From assembly GCF_020497125.1 (NCBI RefSeq), contig NC_059094.1:753203-817202 (forward strand): a stretch of DNA of 64,000 bases. The letters are read 5' to 3'. The stretch is from Mauremys mutica (Eukaryota; Chordata; Testudines; Geoemydidae). This document shows, in pieces, positions 49,530 through 59,322 of the stretch (the stretch's first letter is position 1; every line of letters starts with the position of its first letter). The translations under genes and the position numbers were made by a program. The notes beneath the pieces are model-generated. The model searched no databases, was not told the origin of the DNA, and saw only the letters and a program-made list of their open reading frames with translations.

Positions 49530-50186
49530 CTTCTTATATGGTCGTAATCAAACACTATATACACTTACAGGGAAGAGACCTTCAGACAGTCGGCCGACCC
49601 CCATTGCAATCAAGATATCCTGGTCATTGAGTTTCCTCTAGCAGGAGTCTTGGGGCGGCTGAGGTCAGCGTAAGTCTTACCGGTCCCTATAAGACTGACA
49701 ACTCCCTAACATACATTCATTCTCTGATACAAGGTAAAAAGAAAAAGCACTAATATACTAAACAACAGTACTAGGCCCAAAACATGGATAACCCACAAAC
49801 TAGTTGAATCCCACTGTGCAGGCATGTTAACACAGAAGGTTAAAACAACATACTTACAATATACCTTCCTGTATACAGGCAGCCTCTTAAGTTCCCCTGA
49901 GTCCTCCCGCACTTCGGGGGCGTCACTCCTCAAACCTAGAGGCAAACGCACTTACCACCCGGAGTGGCCGCGTCCGGCTCTGGAGACTCGGAACAGGGCA
50001 AATTTAGGATCTCTGTGTCCTTGTGGACCCTCTCTAGAGAGGACACCGCCGCCCCGGTCGGCCGAGGTGATCCGAGAGCACGAGCCGCACAATCAGCTCG
50101 AGGTGGCCACTTCTCTCGGTACCAGCTCACTAGCCCCCGGTGCGATAGCGCCCTCTACAGGGAGGCTCCTGCCTGGCTCGCCAAAT
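49530..50186 (-). promoter_or_regulatory. Proviral leader with PBS and splice donor
   Basis: Between the 5' LTR and gag. The primer-binding site (50183-50166) reads TGGCGAGCCAGGCAGGAG on the minus strand, 3 bases after the LTR; from memory of tRNA sequence this matches a tRNA-Arg 3' end at 17 of 18 positions. A strong splice donor, GGTAAGTG, lies at 49956-49949 and could serve env mRNA. The rest should hold the packaging signal. Short open frames here are not supported as genes. Confidence 0.8.
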
Positions 50187-50615
50187 TGTTAGCCAAAAGG
50201 GCTCGTTCTCCCTGGAGCTAGTCAATTACCCCAAGGAGGCACAGAGACCGAAGTAGAGTATAAACAGATAGCAGCCCTTTATTAAGACGATCAGCTGAGC
50301 GGGTGCCCCCCTCGGTTCATACCAGAGGAGTGACACCCCGAAACAGAGCAGTGAGTACATATATATACCATTTTTGACGTCATATCAGACCATAGTTATA
50401 CAGCATATTTTCAGGATTTTGCAGACGTGGGGTACATAGGTCTATTTACTTGTACTCTAAACGTTCCACGTTTTTCCCTTTGATCCTGGTACTATTCAAT
50501 ATTTGTTATTAGTTATGTAAGCAGGTCATGGATCATTTAGCAATAGCATCATTTCCTAGAACAACCAAGCACATTCCCAAAACAGACAACTAAGCACAAA
50601 TCATATTATCTATCA
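50187..50615 (-). promoter_or_regulatory. 5' LTR (proviral promoter)
   Basis: Identical to the 3' LTR by eye over 429 bp. Here the U3 signals act as promoter: CRE TGACGTCA at 50375-50382 immediately upstream of TATATATA at 50359-50367, with transcription expected to start about 25 bp beyond, near 50335. AATAAA lies at 50283-50278. Confidence 0.95.
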
Positions 50616-51299
50616 CCTGCATCCCCCCAGCCCTGTCCTCCGTCCCGTCCTGTCTCCATCCGTCCCTGCCCCCTTCGTCCCCTCCGTCCCGTCCCTGCAT
50701 CCCCCCAGCCCTGTCCTCCGTCCTGTCCCCTGTCTGCATCCGTCCCTGCCCCCTTCGTCCCCTCCGTCCCGTCCCTGCATCCCCCCAGCCCTGTCCTCCG
50801 TCCCGTCCTGTCTCCATCTGTCCCTGCCCCCTTCGTCCCCTCCGCCCCATCCCTGCACCCCCCAGCCCTGTCCTCCGTCCCGTCCTGTCTCCATCCGTCC
50901 CTGCCCCCTTCGTCCCCTCCGTCCCATCCCTGCATCCCCCCAGCCCTGTCCTCCGTCTTGTCCCCTGTCTGCATCCGTCCCTGCCCCCTTCGTCCCCTCC
51001 GTCCCGTCCCTGCATCCCCCCAGCCCTGTCCTCCGTCCCGTCCTGTCTCCATCCGTCCCTGCCCCCTTCATCCCCTCCGTCCCGTCCCTGCATCCCCCCA
51101 GCCCTGTCCTCCGTCCTGTCCCGTCTGCATCCGTCCCTGCCCCCTTCGTCCCCTCCGTCCCGTCCCTGCATCCCCCCAGCCCTGTCCTCCGTCCCGTCCC
51201 GTCTCCATCCGTCCCTGCCCCCTTCGTCCCCTCCGTCCCGTCCCTGCGTCCCCCCAGCCCTGTCCTCTGTCCCGTCCCCTGTCTCCATCCGTCCCCTCC
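50616..51299 (+). repeat. GC-rich minisatellite, left array, second part
   Basis: Continues the array after the provirus. CAGCCCTGTCC recurs at 50628, 50706, 50786, 50863, 50941, 51021, 51099, 51177 and 51255, so the units are 77-80 bp. The first four bases are the right target duplication CCTG. Units here favour CCTCCGTCC and TCTGCATCCG variants, more like the inverted array than like the units left of the provirus. Confidence 0.95.
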
Positions 51300-52367
51300 A
51301 GTTCATTTGCAGCCCAGCTCAGCCCCGGTCACTTTCGCCAGGTGGGGCCGGGCAGCTCCCCTGCGCTGCGATCCAGCACCGGGCACCGTCTTGCTCCCAG
51401 CCGCGGAGCACAGGGCAGGCTGTGCAGGGTGGGGAGGGATACTCGCATTGCTGACACCTGCCTGCCTCAGGGTTTTCTCCCTGCCCGCCGCGAGGATCGC
51501 GAGGGAGGGGAGCAGCGTGCCGCTGAGAGCCGTGTCAAATTGGCCGGGTGGCTGCCTGCAGACAACACGGGGGAGAGAACCAGACAGCCCTGTAACGCAG
51601 CCGCTGCTCGGTACCCGGATCCACGCTGCTGTGCCACCGAGATCCATCAAGTGCCACGGGAGCGGGGGACACACCACCCACCCCATGGAAGTGTCAGGGG
51701 CTGCTCGGGCTGGGAGCCCGACGGAGAGTCCAGCTGGGGAGAGGCTCAAAGCGGGGGGTAAAAACGTTGCACCAAAAATATGAAAAAGTTGCAAGACAAA
51801 AACCCTTTAATTACAGCTCGGACGGGCCCCTCCGGAGCAGGGGGGGCTGGGGGCCAGCCGCGGTCCCGCCGCCGGGCAGCAGCAGCAGCAGCGAGGCAGC
51901 AGGAGGGGGCGGCGCGAGACGGTTCCCGGGGATTCCTTGCTCGCGCCGCTGCCAGGGGGAGCCGCTGCTGCTGCGAGCTGGTGCGCGGGCGGTGGAGTGG
52001 GGGGTGTCCTCGCGGGCGGGGCTCGCGCCCAGAGCGCTGACACTGTCCGTTCGGAACTGGGACGCCGCGCGGCCGGGCCGCCCCACTTATGACGTCACCG
52101 CCCTCTGCCCCCGCCCAACCACCGTGGTCACCCGGGCTCCGCCACTGTCGCCGCGGCAACCACCAAAACAAACGTTCTCGGAACACGTGGGGCAGGGAGG
52201 GGGGTAAGGAAGGGCCGTGACGCAAACAAAGCAGCTGCTGGCAGCGCGCGGCAATGACGTCCCCGAGGAGGAGTCCGCGACGCAGGGACGGCTCCTCCCC
52301 CCGCCCCCCCGCTCGCGGGCAGCGCCCCAGCGCCTCGCGCACCTGTGCTGGAGGGGAGGCGGCGGCG
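51300..52367. promoter_or_regulatory. CpG-rich island at the palindrome centre
   Basis: About 1.07 kb dense in CpG, with GGGCGGGG-type boxes. Specific sites: TGACGTCA at 52090-52097, TGACGTCC at 52254-52261, and GTCGCCGCGGCAAC at 52147-52160, a full match to the RFX X-box consensus GTNRCC-N2-RGYAAC. It resembles a housekeeping or cilia-type promoter, but no first exon with a convincing coding frame was found on either strand. The CAGCAGCAGCAGCAG run at 51878 is a short triplet repeat. Confidence 0.6.
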
Positions 52368-53870
52368 GATGCAGGGACGGGACGGAGGGGACGAAGGGGG
52401 CAGGGACGGATGGAGACAGGACGGGAGGGAGGACAGGGCTGGGGGGTGCAGGGACGGGACGGAGGGGACGAAGGGGGCAGGGACGGATGCAGACAGGGGA
52501 CGGGACGGAGGACAGGGCTGGGGGGATGCAGGGACGGGACGGAGGGGACGAAGGGGGCAGGGATGCAGGGACGGGACGGAGGGGACGAAGGGGGCAGGGA
52601 CGGATGCAGACAGGGGACGGGACGGAGGACAGGGCTGGGGGGATGCAGGGACGGGACGGAGGGGGCAGGGACGGATGGAGACAGGACGGGACAGAGGACA
52701 GGGCTGGGGTGATGCAGGGACGGGACGAAGGGGGCAGGGACGGATGGAGACAGGGGACGGGACGGAGGACAGGGCTGGGGGGATGCAGGGACGGGACGGA
52801 GGGGACGAAGGGGGCAGGGACGGATGGAGACGGGACGGGACGGAGGACAGGGCTGGGGGGATGCAGGGACGGGACGGAGGGGACAAAGGGGGCAGGGATG
52901 GATGGAGACGGGACGGGACAGAGGACAGGGCTGGGGGGTGCAGGGACGGGACGGAGGGGACGGACGAAGGGGGCAGGGACGGATGGAGACAGGGGACGGG
53001 ACGGAGGACAGGGCTGGGGGGATGCAGGGACGGGACGGAGGGGACGAAGGGGGCAGGGACGGATGGAGACGGGACGGGACGGAGGACAGGGCTGGGGGGA
53101 TGCAGGGACGGGACGGAGGGGACAAAGGGGGCAGGGATGGATGGAGACGGGACGGGACAGAGGACAGGGCTGGGGGGTGCAGGGACGGGACGGAGGGGAC
53201 GGAGGGGGCAGGGACGGATGCAGACGGGACGGGACGGAGGACAGGGCTGGGGGGACGCAGGGAGGGGACGGAGGGGACGAAGGGGGCAGGGACGGATGCA
53301 GACAGGACGGGACAGAGGACAGGGCTGGGGGGATGCAGGGACGGGACGGAGGGGACGAAGGGGGCAGGGACGGATGGAGACAGGGGACGGGACGGAGGAC
53401 AGGGCTGGGGGGATGCAGGGACGGGACGGAGGGGACGAATGGGCAGGGACGGACGGAGGACAGGGCTGGGGGGATGCAGGGATGGGACGGAGGGGACGAA
53501 GGGGGCAGGGACGGATTGAGACGGGACGGAGGACAGGGCTGGGCGGATGCAGGGACGGGACGGAGGGAACGGAGGGGGCAGGGACGGATGGAGACAGGAC
53601 GGGACAGAGGACAGGGCTGGGGGGATGCAGGGACGGGACGGAGGGGACGAAGGGGGCAGGGACGGATGCAGACAGGGGACGGGACAGAGGACAGGGCTGG
53701 GGGGATGCAGGGACGGGACGGAGGGGACGAAGGGGGCAGAGACGGATGGAGACAGGGGACGGGACAGAGGACAGGGCTGGGGGGATGCAGGGATGGGACG
53801 GAGGGGACGAAGGGGATAGGGACGGATGGACAGAGGGGACGGGACAGAGGACAAGGATGGAGAGACGCAG
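52368..53870 (-). repeat. GC-rich minisatellite, right array, inverted
   Basis: The same repeat in reverse complement (GGATGCAGGGACGGGACGG, GACAGGGCTGGGG), about 19 units of about 75-82 bp, some partial. Total length is close to that of the left array without the provirus. Long open frames on both strands are compositional. Confidence 0.95.
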
Positions 53871-54040
53871 GGAAGGGAGTGAAGGATGGACGGAGTGGGA
53901 GGGTGACCAGATCGCAAGCGTGAACTATCAGGCCACGTTGGTGGAGCTGGGGGGGAGACAGACAGACACAGGTGCGCAGCCCCGTTGGGAGCCAGAGGCA
54001 CACTGGTCCGCCTGGCCGTGTGCTACCAGCGTGCTCTTTC
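53871..54040 (-). repeat. Right shoulder of the minisatellite palindrome
   Basis: Reverse complement of 41036-41199. Homology ends within CTTTCCTAT at about 54034. Confidence 0.9.
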
Positions 54041-54186
54041 CTATGTGCCCTAAGGCATTCCTATGTTATTCCATAACATTCCTATGTGCCATAACATTCT
54101 TATGTGCTGAATAAGAGCACATAACATTCCTATGTTCCCCTCCCAACATCAGGAGGGGTGTGTGTGTGTGCCCTTTCCTATTCTTA
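54041..54186. other. Filler junction made of short copied pieces
   Basis: Contains four imperfect repeats of CATAACATTCCTATGT, then CCCCTCCCAACATCAGGAGG followed by a GTGTGTGTGTG tract. The latter matches the start of the microsatellite in copy 4 (33792-33822). It lies exactly where the palindrome arm meets the outer inverted repeat. Confidence 0.7.
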
Positions 54187-54478
54187 TGTGCTGATCAGTA
54201 CTGTGGTAGCAGAACTGAAACTGAAAAGGTAGCAGGCAGGACTATGCGCAAAGAGAAAAGGGATGTAGACCTGCCCTTTGTACCCTGCAGGACCTGTGGT
54301 CACAGGCCCTTCCTAATTTGGGGGGAACCAAGGAATATAAAAAGTAATCTCTTGTAAATTGAACCAATGTTGTCTGACTGCTAGAGTTGGAATCTTGATA
54401 CTAATTTTTCCTAATGATTGTAAGTTATTTACAGTCACCTGGCTGGCCTTTGAGGACTGACAAATCACAGCCAGAAGC
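54187..54478 (-). repeat. Right arm of the long-distance inverted repeat
   Basis: Reverse complement of 36246-36536 with about one visible substitution. Confidence 0.93.
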
Positions 54479-55464
54479 TCTTTGATTTTTGGGAAGGCCC
54501 CAGATCATTTTGCAGCTGGAGTGGGCAGCACCACTCAGGCTACCGTTGATACACTAGGGCCATCACAAGTTCTTCTGCTGAGCATCCAGCATGACGTTTG
54601 ACCACAAAAAGGGGCAGACAAATAGAAGAGGCAATATAGTATGTAGTGGGCTCAGGGATGAGAACAAAGGACTAATCCTAGCGTTGACACTGGCTCCCAC
54701 TGTGGCCCTGGTCAAGTCACATAGGCCAAAATTTCCATACTTGAGTGCCTATAGTTATGTGCCTAAATCATTGACTTTAATAGGGTATTAGAGCAGTGGA
54801 AGCTACTCCAGCCATTGATCTTTTCCCATTTTGCATACTGAGGAGGGAGTGCTTCCTTGTGTCCCCCCTTGCAAGGATTCCCAGCACCCACGAGTTACTC
54901 ATGTGGGTATTGAACATAAAATTTTCCCCATGCAAAAATACATTTTGTTTTCAAACAATCCAAGGACTTAGTTGACACGGAGAATTTTTTTAGAAAAAGG
55001 GCAAAATAGCTTGACATTTCAAAAGAAATCACTGTTTAATTTTCTTTATAGTTCAAACATTATTTTAAAGGAGTTGAACTCAGATGTTCCTGAGGTTTAA
55101 CAATGACTTGTATACATAGCTCCCAGAATGGAACCTGTGCAAACAAAAAATAAACAATAATAGTGTCTTTTAAATTCACTGTATTTTTAAAGACACACAG
55201 AGGAGAATCAGCCAGGCTGATTCATTGTATTTTCCCTGTGCTGATGAAGGAATTAGAGACAATAACAGAGCTTGACAAAACCAGCTAAAGCCACCAAACC
55301 AACTGGAGGGTTAAATCTATCAATCAGCAGTAAATATGCCATACCAACTCTAACAAGATTAATCAATTAAGGTGGGATATTATCAGCAGGAGAAAAAAAA
55401 ACTTTTTGTAGTGATAATCAGGATAGCAAACAGTTGACAAGAAGGTGTGAGTAACACTAGGGGA
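54479..55464. other. No gene seen
   Basis: AT-rich, no recognisable element or coding signal. Confidence 0.5.
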
Positions 55465-56060
55465 AAAATTAGCATGGGGAAATTTTTTTGGAAAAGTTAT
55501 TTTGTTGAAGAATTGCGACTTTTAGGTCTGTAATCAAGCGTCCAGGGAGGTTGAAGTGTTCTCCGACTGGTTTTTGAATGTTATAATTCTTGACATCTGA
55601 TTTGTGTCCTTTTATTCTTTTATGTAGAGACTGTCTGGGTTGGCCAATGTATATGGCAGAGGGGCATTGCTGGCACATGATGGCATATATCACGTTGGTA
55701 GATGTGCAGGTGAAGGAGCCCCTGATGGTGGGGCTGATGTGATTAGGTCCTATGATGGTGTCCCCTGAATAGATATGTGGACTGAGTTGGCAACTGGCTT
55801 TGTTGCAAGGATAGGTTCCTTGGTTATTATTGTTGTTGTGTGGTGTGTGCTTGCTTCAGGTTGGGGGGCTGTCTGTAAGCGAGGACTGTCCTGTCTCCCA
55901 AGGTCTGTGAGAGTGAGGGATCATCCTTCAGGATAGGTTGTAGATCCTTGATGATGCGCTGGAGAGGTTTTAGTTGGGGGCTGAAGGTGACGGCTAGTGG
56001 CGTTCTGTTATTTTCTTTGTTGGGCCTGTCCTGTGGTAGGTCACTTCAGGGTACTCTTCT
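55465..56060 (-). mobile_element. Penelope-like retroelement fragment (GIY-YIG region)
   Basis: The minus-strand frame 55693-55469 codes IYAIMCQQC..AIYIGQ followed by SLHKRIKGHKSD and KPVGEHFN, the pattern of the GIY-YIG endonuclease region of Penelope-like elements. The preceding sequence, up to about 56060, gives the matching upstream region (TPLAVTFSPQLKPLQRIIKD), but a frameshift and stops near 55825 separate the two parts. The reverse transcriptase is missing. It is a broken 3' remnant. Confidence 0.75.
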
Positions 56061-56074
56061 GGCTCTGGAGCACC

Positions 56075-56160
56075 TGGTATTGGCCACTGTCGGTAGACAG
56101 ATACTGGGCTAGATGGACCTTTGGTCTGAGCCGGTACGGCCGTTCTTATGTTCTTATACT
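56075..56160 (+). mobile_element. CR1 3' tail
   Basis: Nearly matches 25928-26017: CACTGTCGGTAGACAGATAC, GGGCTAGATGGACCTTTGG and a TTCTTATGTTCTTAT tail. Only about 85 bp of the 3' UTR is present. Confidence 0.85.
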
Positions 56161-57344
56161 GGGGGAAAATGACTAGCAACCTGGCTACCATGGCAAGAGC
56201 TACCTTTGACAACTGATTGCCTCCTTATTACCAGAACATCATTACAGAAAGGAAGCTTGTAATGAAACAGGGCCAGATGTGGATAGCCGGGATAGCCTCC
56301 TGCTGTGCTCATTTGGGTTTGTACTGTAGTACGGTGCAGTGTTTCTTTACAAAGGGCAATTGTTTGCTACTTTCCTTAGTAGGGACTAGGTGAAAATAAG
56401 ATGAAAAATTCCAGCTCTTTTTCTTGGATATTGTTTATCTGCTCCTTGCACATTCAGGGTAATAGCTTAGAACTTTAGCGGAAACTGAAGTTGCATAAAA
56501 TGAGTTTTGTTTTAATACAGTTTAATTTAATTACTTTCAATTCTCTGATAAACACAGGATTGAGTGGTGAAAAAGGGACCTTCACAAAGATAAGAATGGC
56601 AATAAAATATATATTGAAAAGAACAGATGAGTAAGAGCTTCATTGTTTAAACAGTACATAGAAAGAAAAAACTATTATATATTAAGAAAAAAATAAAGAA
56701 AGTAACAAACCAAAAACCCCTTCATTTAACGTTACTTAAGTTTGCTTTCATTAATAAAATAAACCATAAAATAATTAGGAAAAGAAAGTCAGGATTTTCA
56801 AAAACGATTAAAAGGTTACGAAATTTTTACGCCTCAGCTGACAGCCATTGGTTCTTGTTGTGCCATTTTTGGCTAGATCGAATTAGCCCTGCCCCGTGAA
56901 ATCCGATCTCCCTGTCCTGCTGGACCCCCCAGCCAGGAGAACCCAGTAGGGGCCTCCTAGCTGTTTCTCTGCCCGGCTGGGGACAGGACTTCCTCTCCGT
57001 GGGGATATCAGACGCACTTGCAGAGGCAATGCAGAAGTGAGTGTGCTGCATCAGCCCGGTGTTGGGCTCAGGGCTTTGGCCTTGGCAGCTTCTGCTCCAG
57101 TCACATCTCTGGGTGCCCGGACTCAGAGCTTCTGGCCCCCTGTGGCTGCAGCCAGTGCTGGGGCACTGGGCTCAGGACTTTCATGCCCTTCCCAACTCCT
57201 GACGGCACTCTGGGTACCTGGGCTCAGGGCTTCTGCCTGGCATCTGAAGTGAGAGCTCTGGGCTTCCCTTGCAGTTCCTTCTGGGGCTCAGGGGTCCATT
57301 TCTCTGAATGCCCCGAAAATGGTAGGAGCCAAGCTGTTCCCAAG
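56161..57344. other. No gene seen
   Basis: AT-rich to 56820 with A-rich runs, then GC-richer. Frames of 70-110 residues at 57018-57347 show no domain. Confidence 0.5.
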
Positions 57345-57495
57345 TAATAGGTAGGAGCTGAGGTGCTACAACATGAAACCTCTCTGAGGCTCTTATCTGC
57401 TCCACAGGGACGTCTGTCTTCTCACTCAATTAGCAGTGGGAAAGGGGAAAACCCCAAGGAGGCTCCTCCTCGCGCTCACAGGCTGTCGGGGGCAG
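57345..57495 (-). pseudogene. Decayed inverted copy of the promoter/first-exon block
   Basis: The minus strand reads GAGCGCGAGGAGGAGCCTC, GGTTTTCCCCTTTCCC and ends GCAG followed by ATAAGAGCCTC, parallel to 1985-2075. The donor GT is AT at 57396-57395. Only the last 150 bp is recognisable. Confidence 0.5.
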
Positions 57496-58390
57496 AGAAT
57501 TCACCCCAAGGCCACGCTTGTGAGTCTGTATCATAACACGCATGCACAACAGCACTGCACAAAGTTTATAAACGTCACCTTAACTCTGATGGTTCCTAAC
57601 GTTTAAAGGCCCCCAGGGGTGCAACTTGGAGCTGGGGTACCGCTGAGCTCTCTGTCTCCCCAGCCTGGGCTCCCTCTCACACTGCTGCTGGGAGAAGATG
57701 CAGCTCGCTCCCGTCCCTGCACTCACACAAACCTTTGCACAGGCAGGGACACACCCAGCTCCAGGGACCAGGAAGCTTCTCCCCAGCTCCCCAGCCTAGG
57801 TCCCCAGTGCTGCAGCGTCTTGCCCTGGCCAAAAGCCTGACGGGATCACTTTATTACCCAGTCTGCTCCTCCCTCCAAGTGGAGAGGATCATGCACCAGT
57901 CTCTGGTCCTGAGCAGGTGCCCCAACCACATCTAGCAAAACGAAGAGTTTTAGGGGGAAATAGAACACACATTGATTAACTATGCAAAGATAGGCTTGAA
58001 GGGATTGTAAGCAATGAGCGCACAGATCAATGCAGGTTACCCAAGAACTGAACCAAAAGAACCCTCTGCTTTGGCCTCAGCAGCAGATCTGGGGCGGTGA
58101 GAGCTGAATTCCAGACTCACTTTCCTGCTCAGCCGCAGCTCTTTCCCCCAGGTCTCTCTCCTTGCCGGCAGGCTCCGGCTCATGGCTCCAGCCACCGCAA
58201 AGAGTCCGAACCCTCCCTGCCCCCCAGAGCTGGGCACAAAGGGGGCTAATGCAGATCTCTCCCCCATACAGACCCGGCTGCGGCAGAAGCCCAGGCACCC
58301 ACCGGACCCCCAGCAGCCCCCACACTCCAAATGCCCTGCACCGCACACACCCGCTGGCCTCACAGCTCCTCCCCACCCTCCCATGGTCTC
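57496..58390. other. No gene seen
   Basis: C-rich moderate-GC sequence with several frames under 120 residues, none with recognisable domains or paired splice signals. Confidence 0.5.
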
Positions 58391-58990
58391 ATGGGCTCAT
58401 AGACTCATAGACTCGAAGGTCAGAAGGGACCATAATGATCATCTAGTCCCACCTCCTTCACAACGCAGGCCACACAATCTCACCCATCCACTTCCATAGC
58501 AAACCCCTAACCTATGTCTGACTTACTGAACTCCTCAAATTGTGCTTTGAAGACCTCAAGCTGCAGAGAATCCTCTAGCAAGTGACCAGTGCCCCATGCT
58601 GCAGAGGAAGGCGAGAAACCTCCAGGGCCTCTGCCAATCTGCCCTGGAGGAAAATTCCTTCCCGACCACAAAGATGCTGATCACTTAAACCCTTAGCATG
58701 TGGGCAAGACTCACCAGACAGCACCCACGAGAGAATTCTCTGCAGTAACTCACATCCCAACCCATCTAACATCCCATCCAGACCACTGGGCATACTTACC
58801 TGCTGAGAATCAAAGATCAATTGCCAAATTCATTGCCAAAATTAGGCTAGCCCATCATACCATCCCCTCCATAAACGTATTAAGCGTAGTCTTGAAGCCA
58901 GATATGTCTTTTGCCCCCAATACTCCCCTTGGAAGGCAAGTCTAAACTCCCTAGTGTCCACTTGATAGCCACTGGTTCTTCTTCTTCTGC
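58391..58990 (-). mobile_element. CR1 3' fragment
   Basis: Opens with a CATAGACTCATAGACTCGAAGGTCAGAAGGGACCATAATGATCATCTAG-type CR1 3' end in reverse orientation, close to 30381-30540, and continues through the CATACCATCCCCTCCATAAAC stretch into the last CR1 codons. Frameshifted; no intact frame. Confidence 0.85.
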
Positions 58991-59248
58991 ACAGCATCGC
59001 TCGTGGAGAACAAGGACCTGCACGTCTACAGTCGTACTCTATCTTTGTTTCAAGAATGAAAACAAACTAGCGCCTCAGAGGACCGGAACGGATTTCAGCT
59101 GATGGACAGCTTTGCTCAGTGTTTGTACATTTTAACAGGAATATATTGAATGATTAAATTCATTTCACGTCCCCGTTCAGCGGAACTCCTGAACATACAG
59201 GAGATGGATATGAAAATATAGATCAATTAAAAAAGAGGACATGTAAAA

Positions 59249-59322
59249 GAGCAGCTGGACTTGAACCAGAAACCTCTCGATCCGCCCTCAAATGCACCAC
59301 CACTGAGTTCCCTGAGGCAGCT
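59249..59322 (-). pseudogene. tRNA-Cys-like relic
   Basis: The minus strand shows ACTCAGTGGT..GCATTTGA (D-arm and start of the anticodon arm), GGGCGGA in the anticodon loop position, GAGAGGTTTCTGGTTCAAGTCCAG (variable region and T-arm). The order and spacing fit tRNA-Cys, but the anticodon reads GCG rather than GCA and the acceptor strands do not pair. It is a tRNA pseudogene or a tRNA-derived SINE head. Confidence 0.5.

Larger units (their letters stand above)
42103..50615 (-). mobile_element. Complete class I endogenous retrovirus (provirus)
   Basis: An 8513-bp element with LTR, leader, gag, pro-pol, env and LTR in that order on the minus strand. The LTRs are 429 bp and identical as far as I can read. 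It has a 4-bp target duplication, a PBS, a polypurine tract and three open genes. The gene order, the single zinc knuckle in Gag, the same-frame stop between gag and pol, the GPY/F-like integrase tail and the class I Env place it with gamma-like retroviruses. Identical LTRs imply integration recent enough that no substitution separates them. Expression or infectivity cannot be judged from sequence. Confidence 0.96.

Noticed and set aside
49706..50221. Accessory or glycosylated-Gag type frames in the proviral leader
   Set aside because: Frames are short, lack a link to gag in frame, and have no recognisable motif.
51746..54114. Open frames of 560-750 residues through the right minisatellite and CpG island
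   Set aside because: Same compositional effect; frames run across the island and the inverted array on both strands at once.
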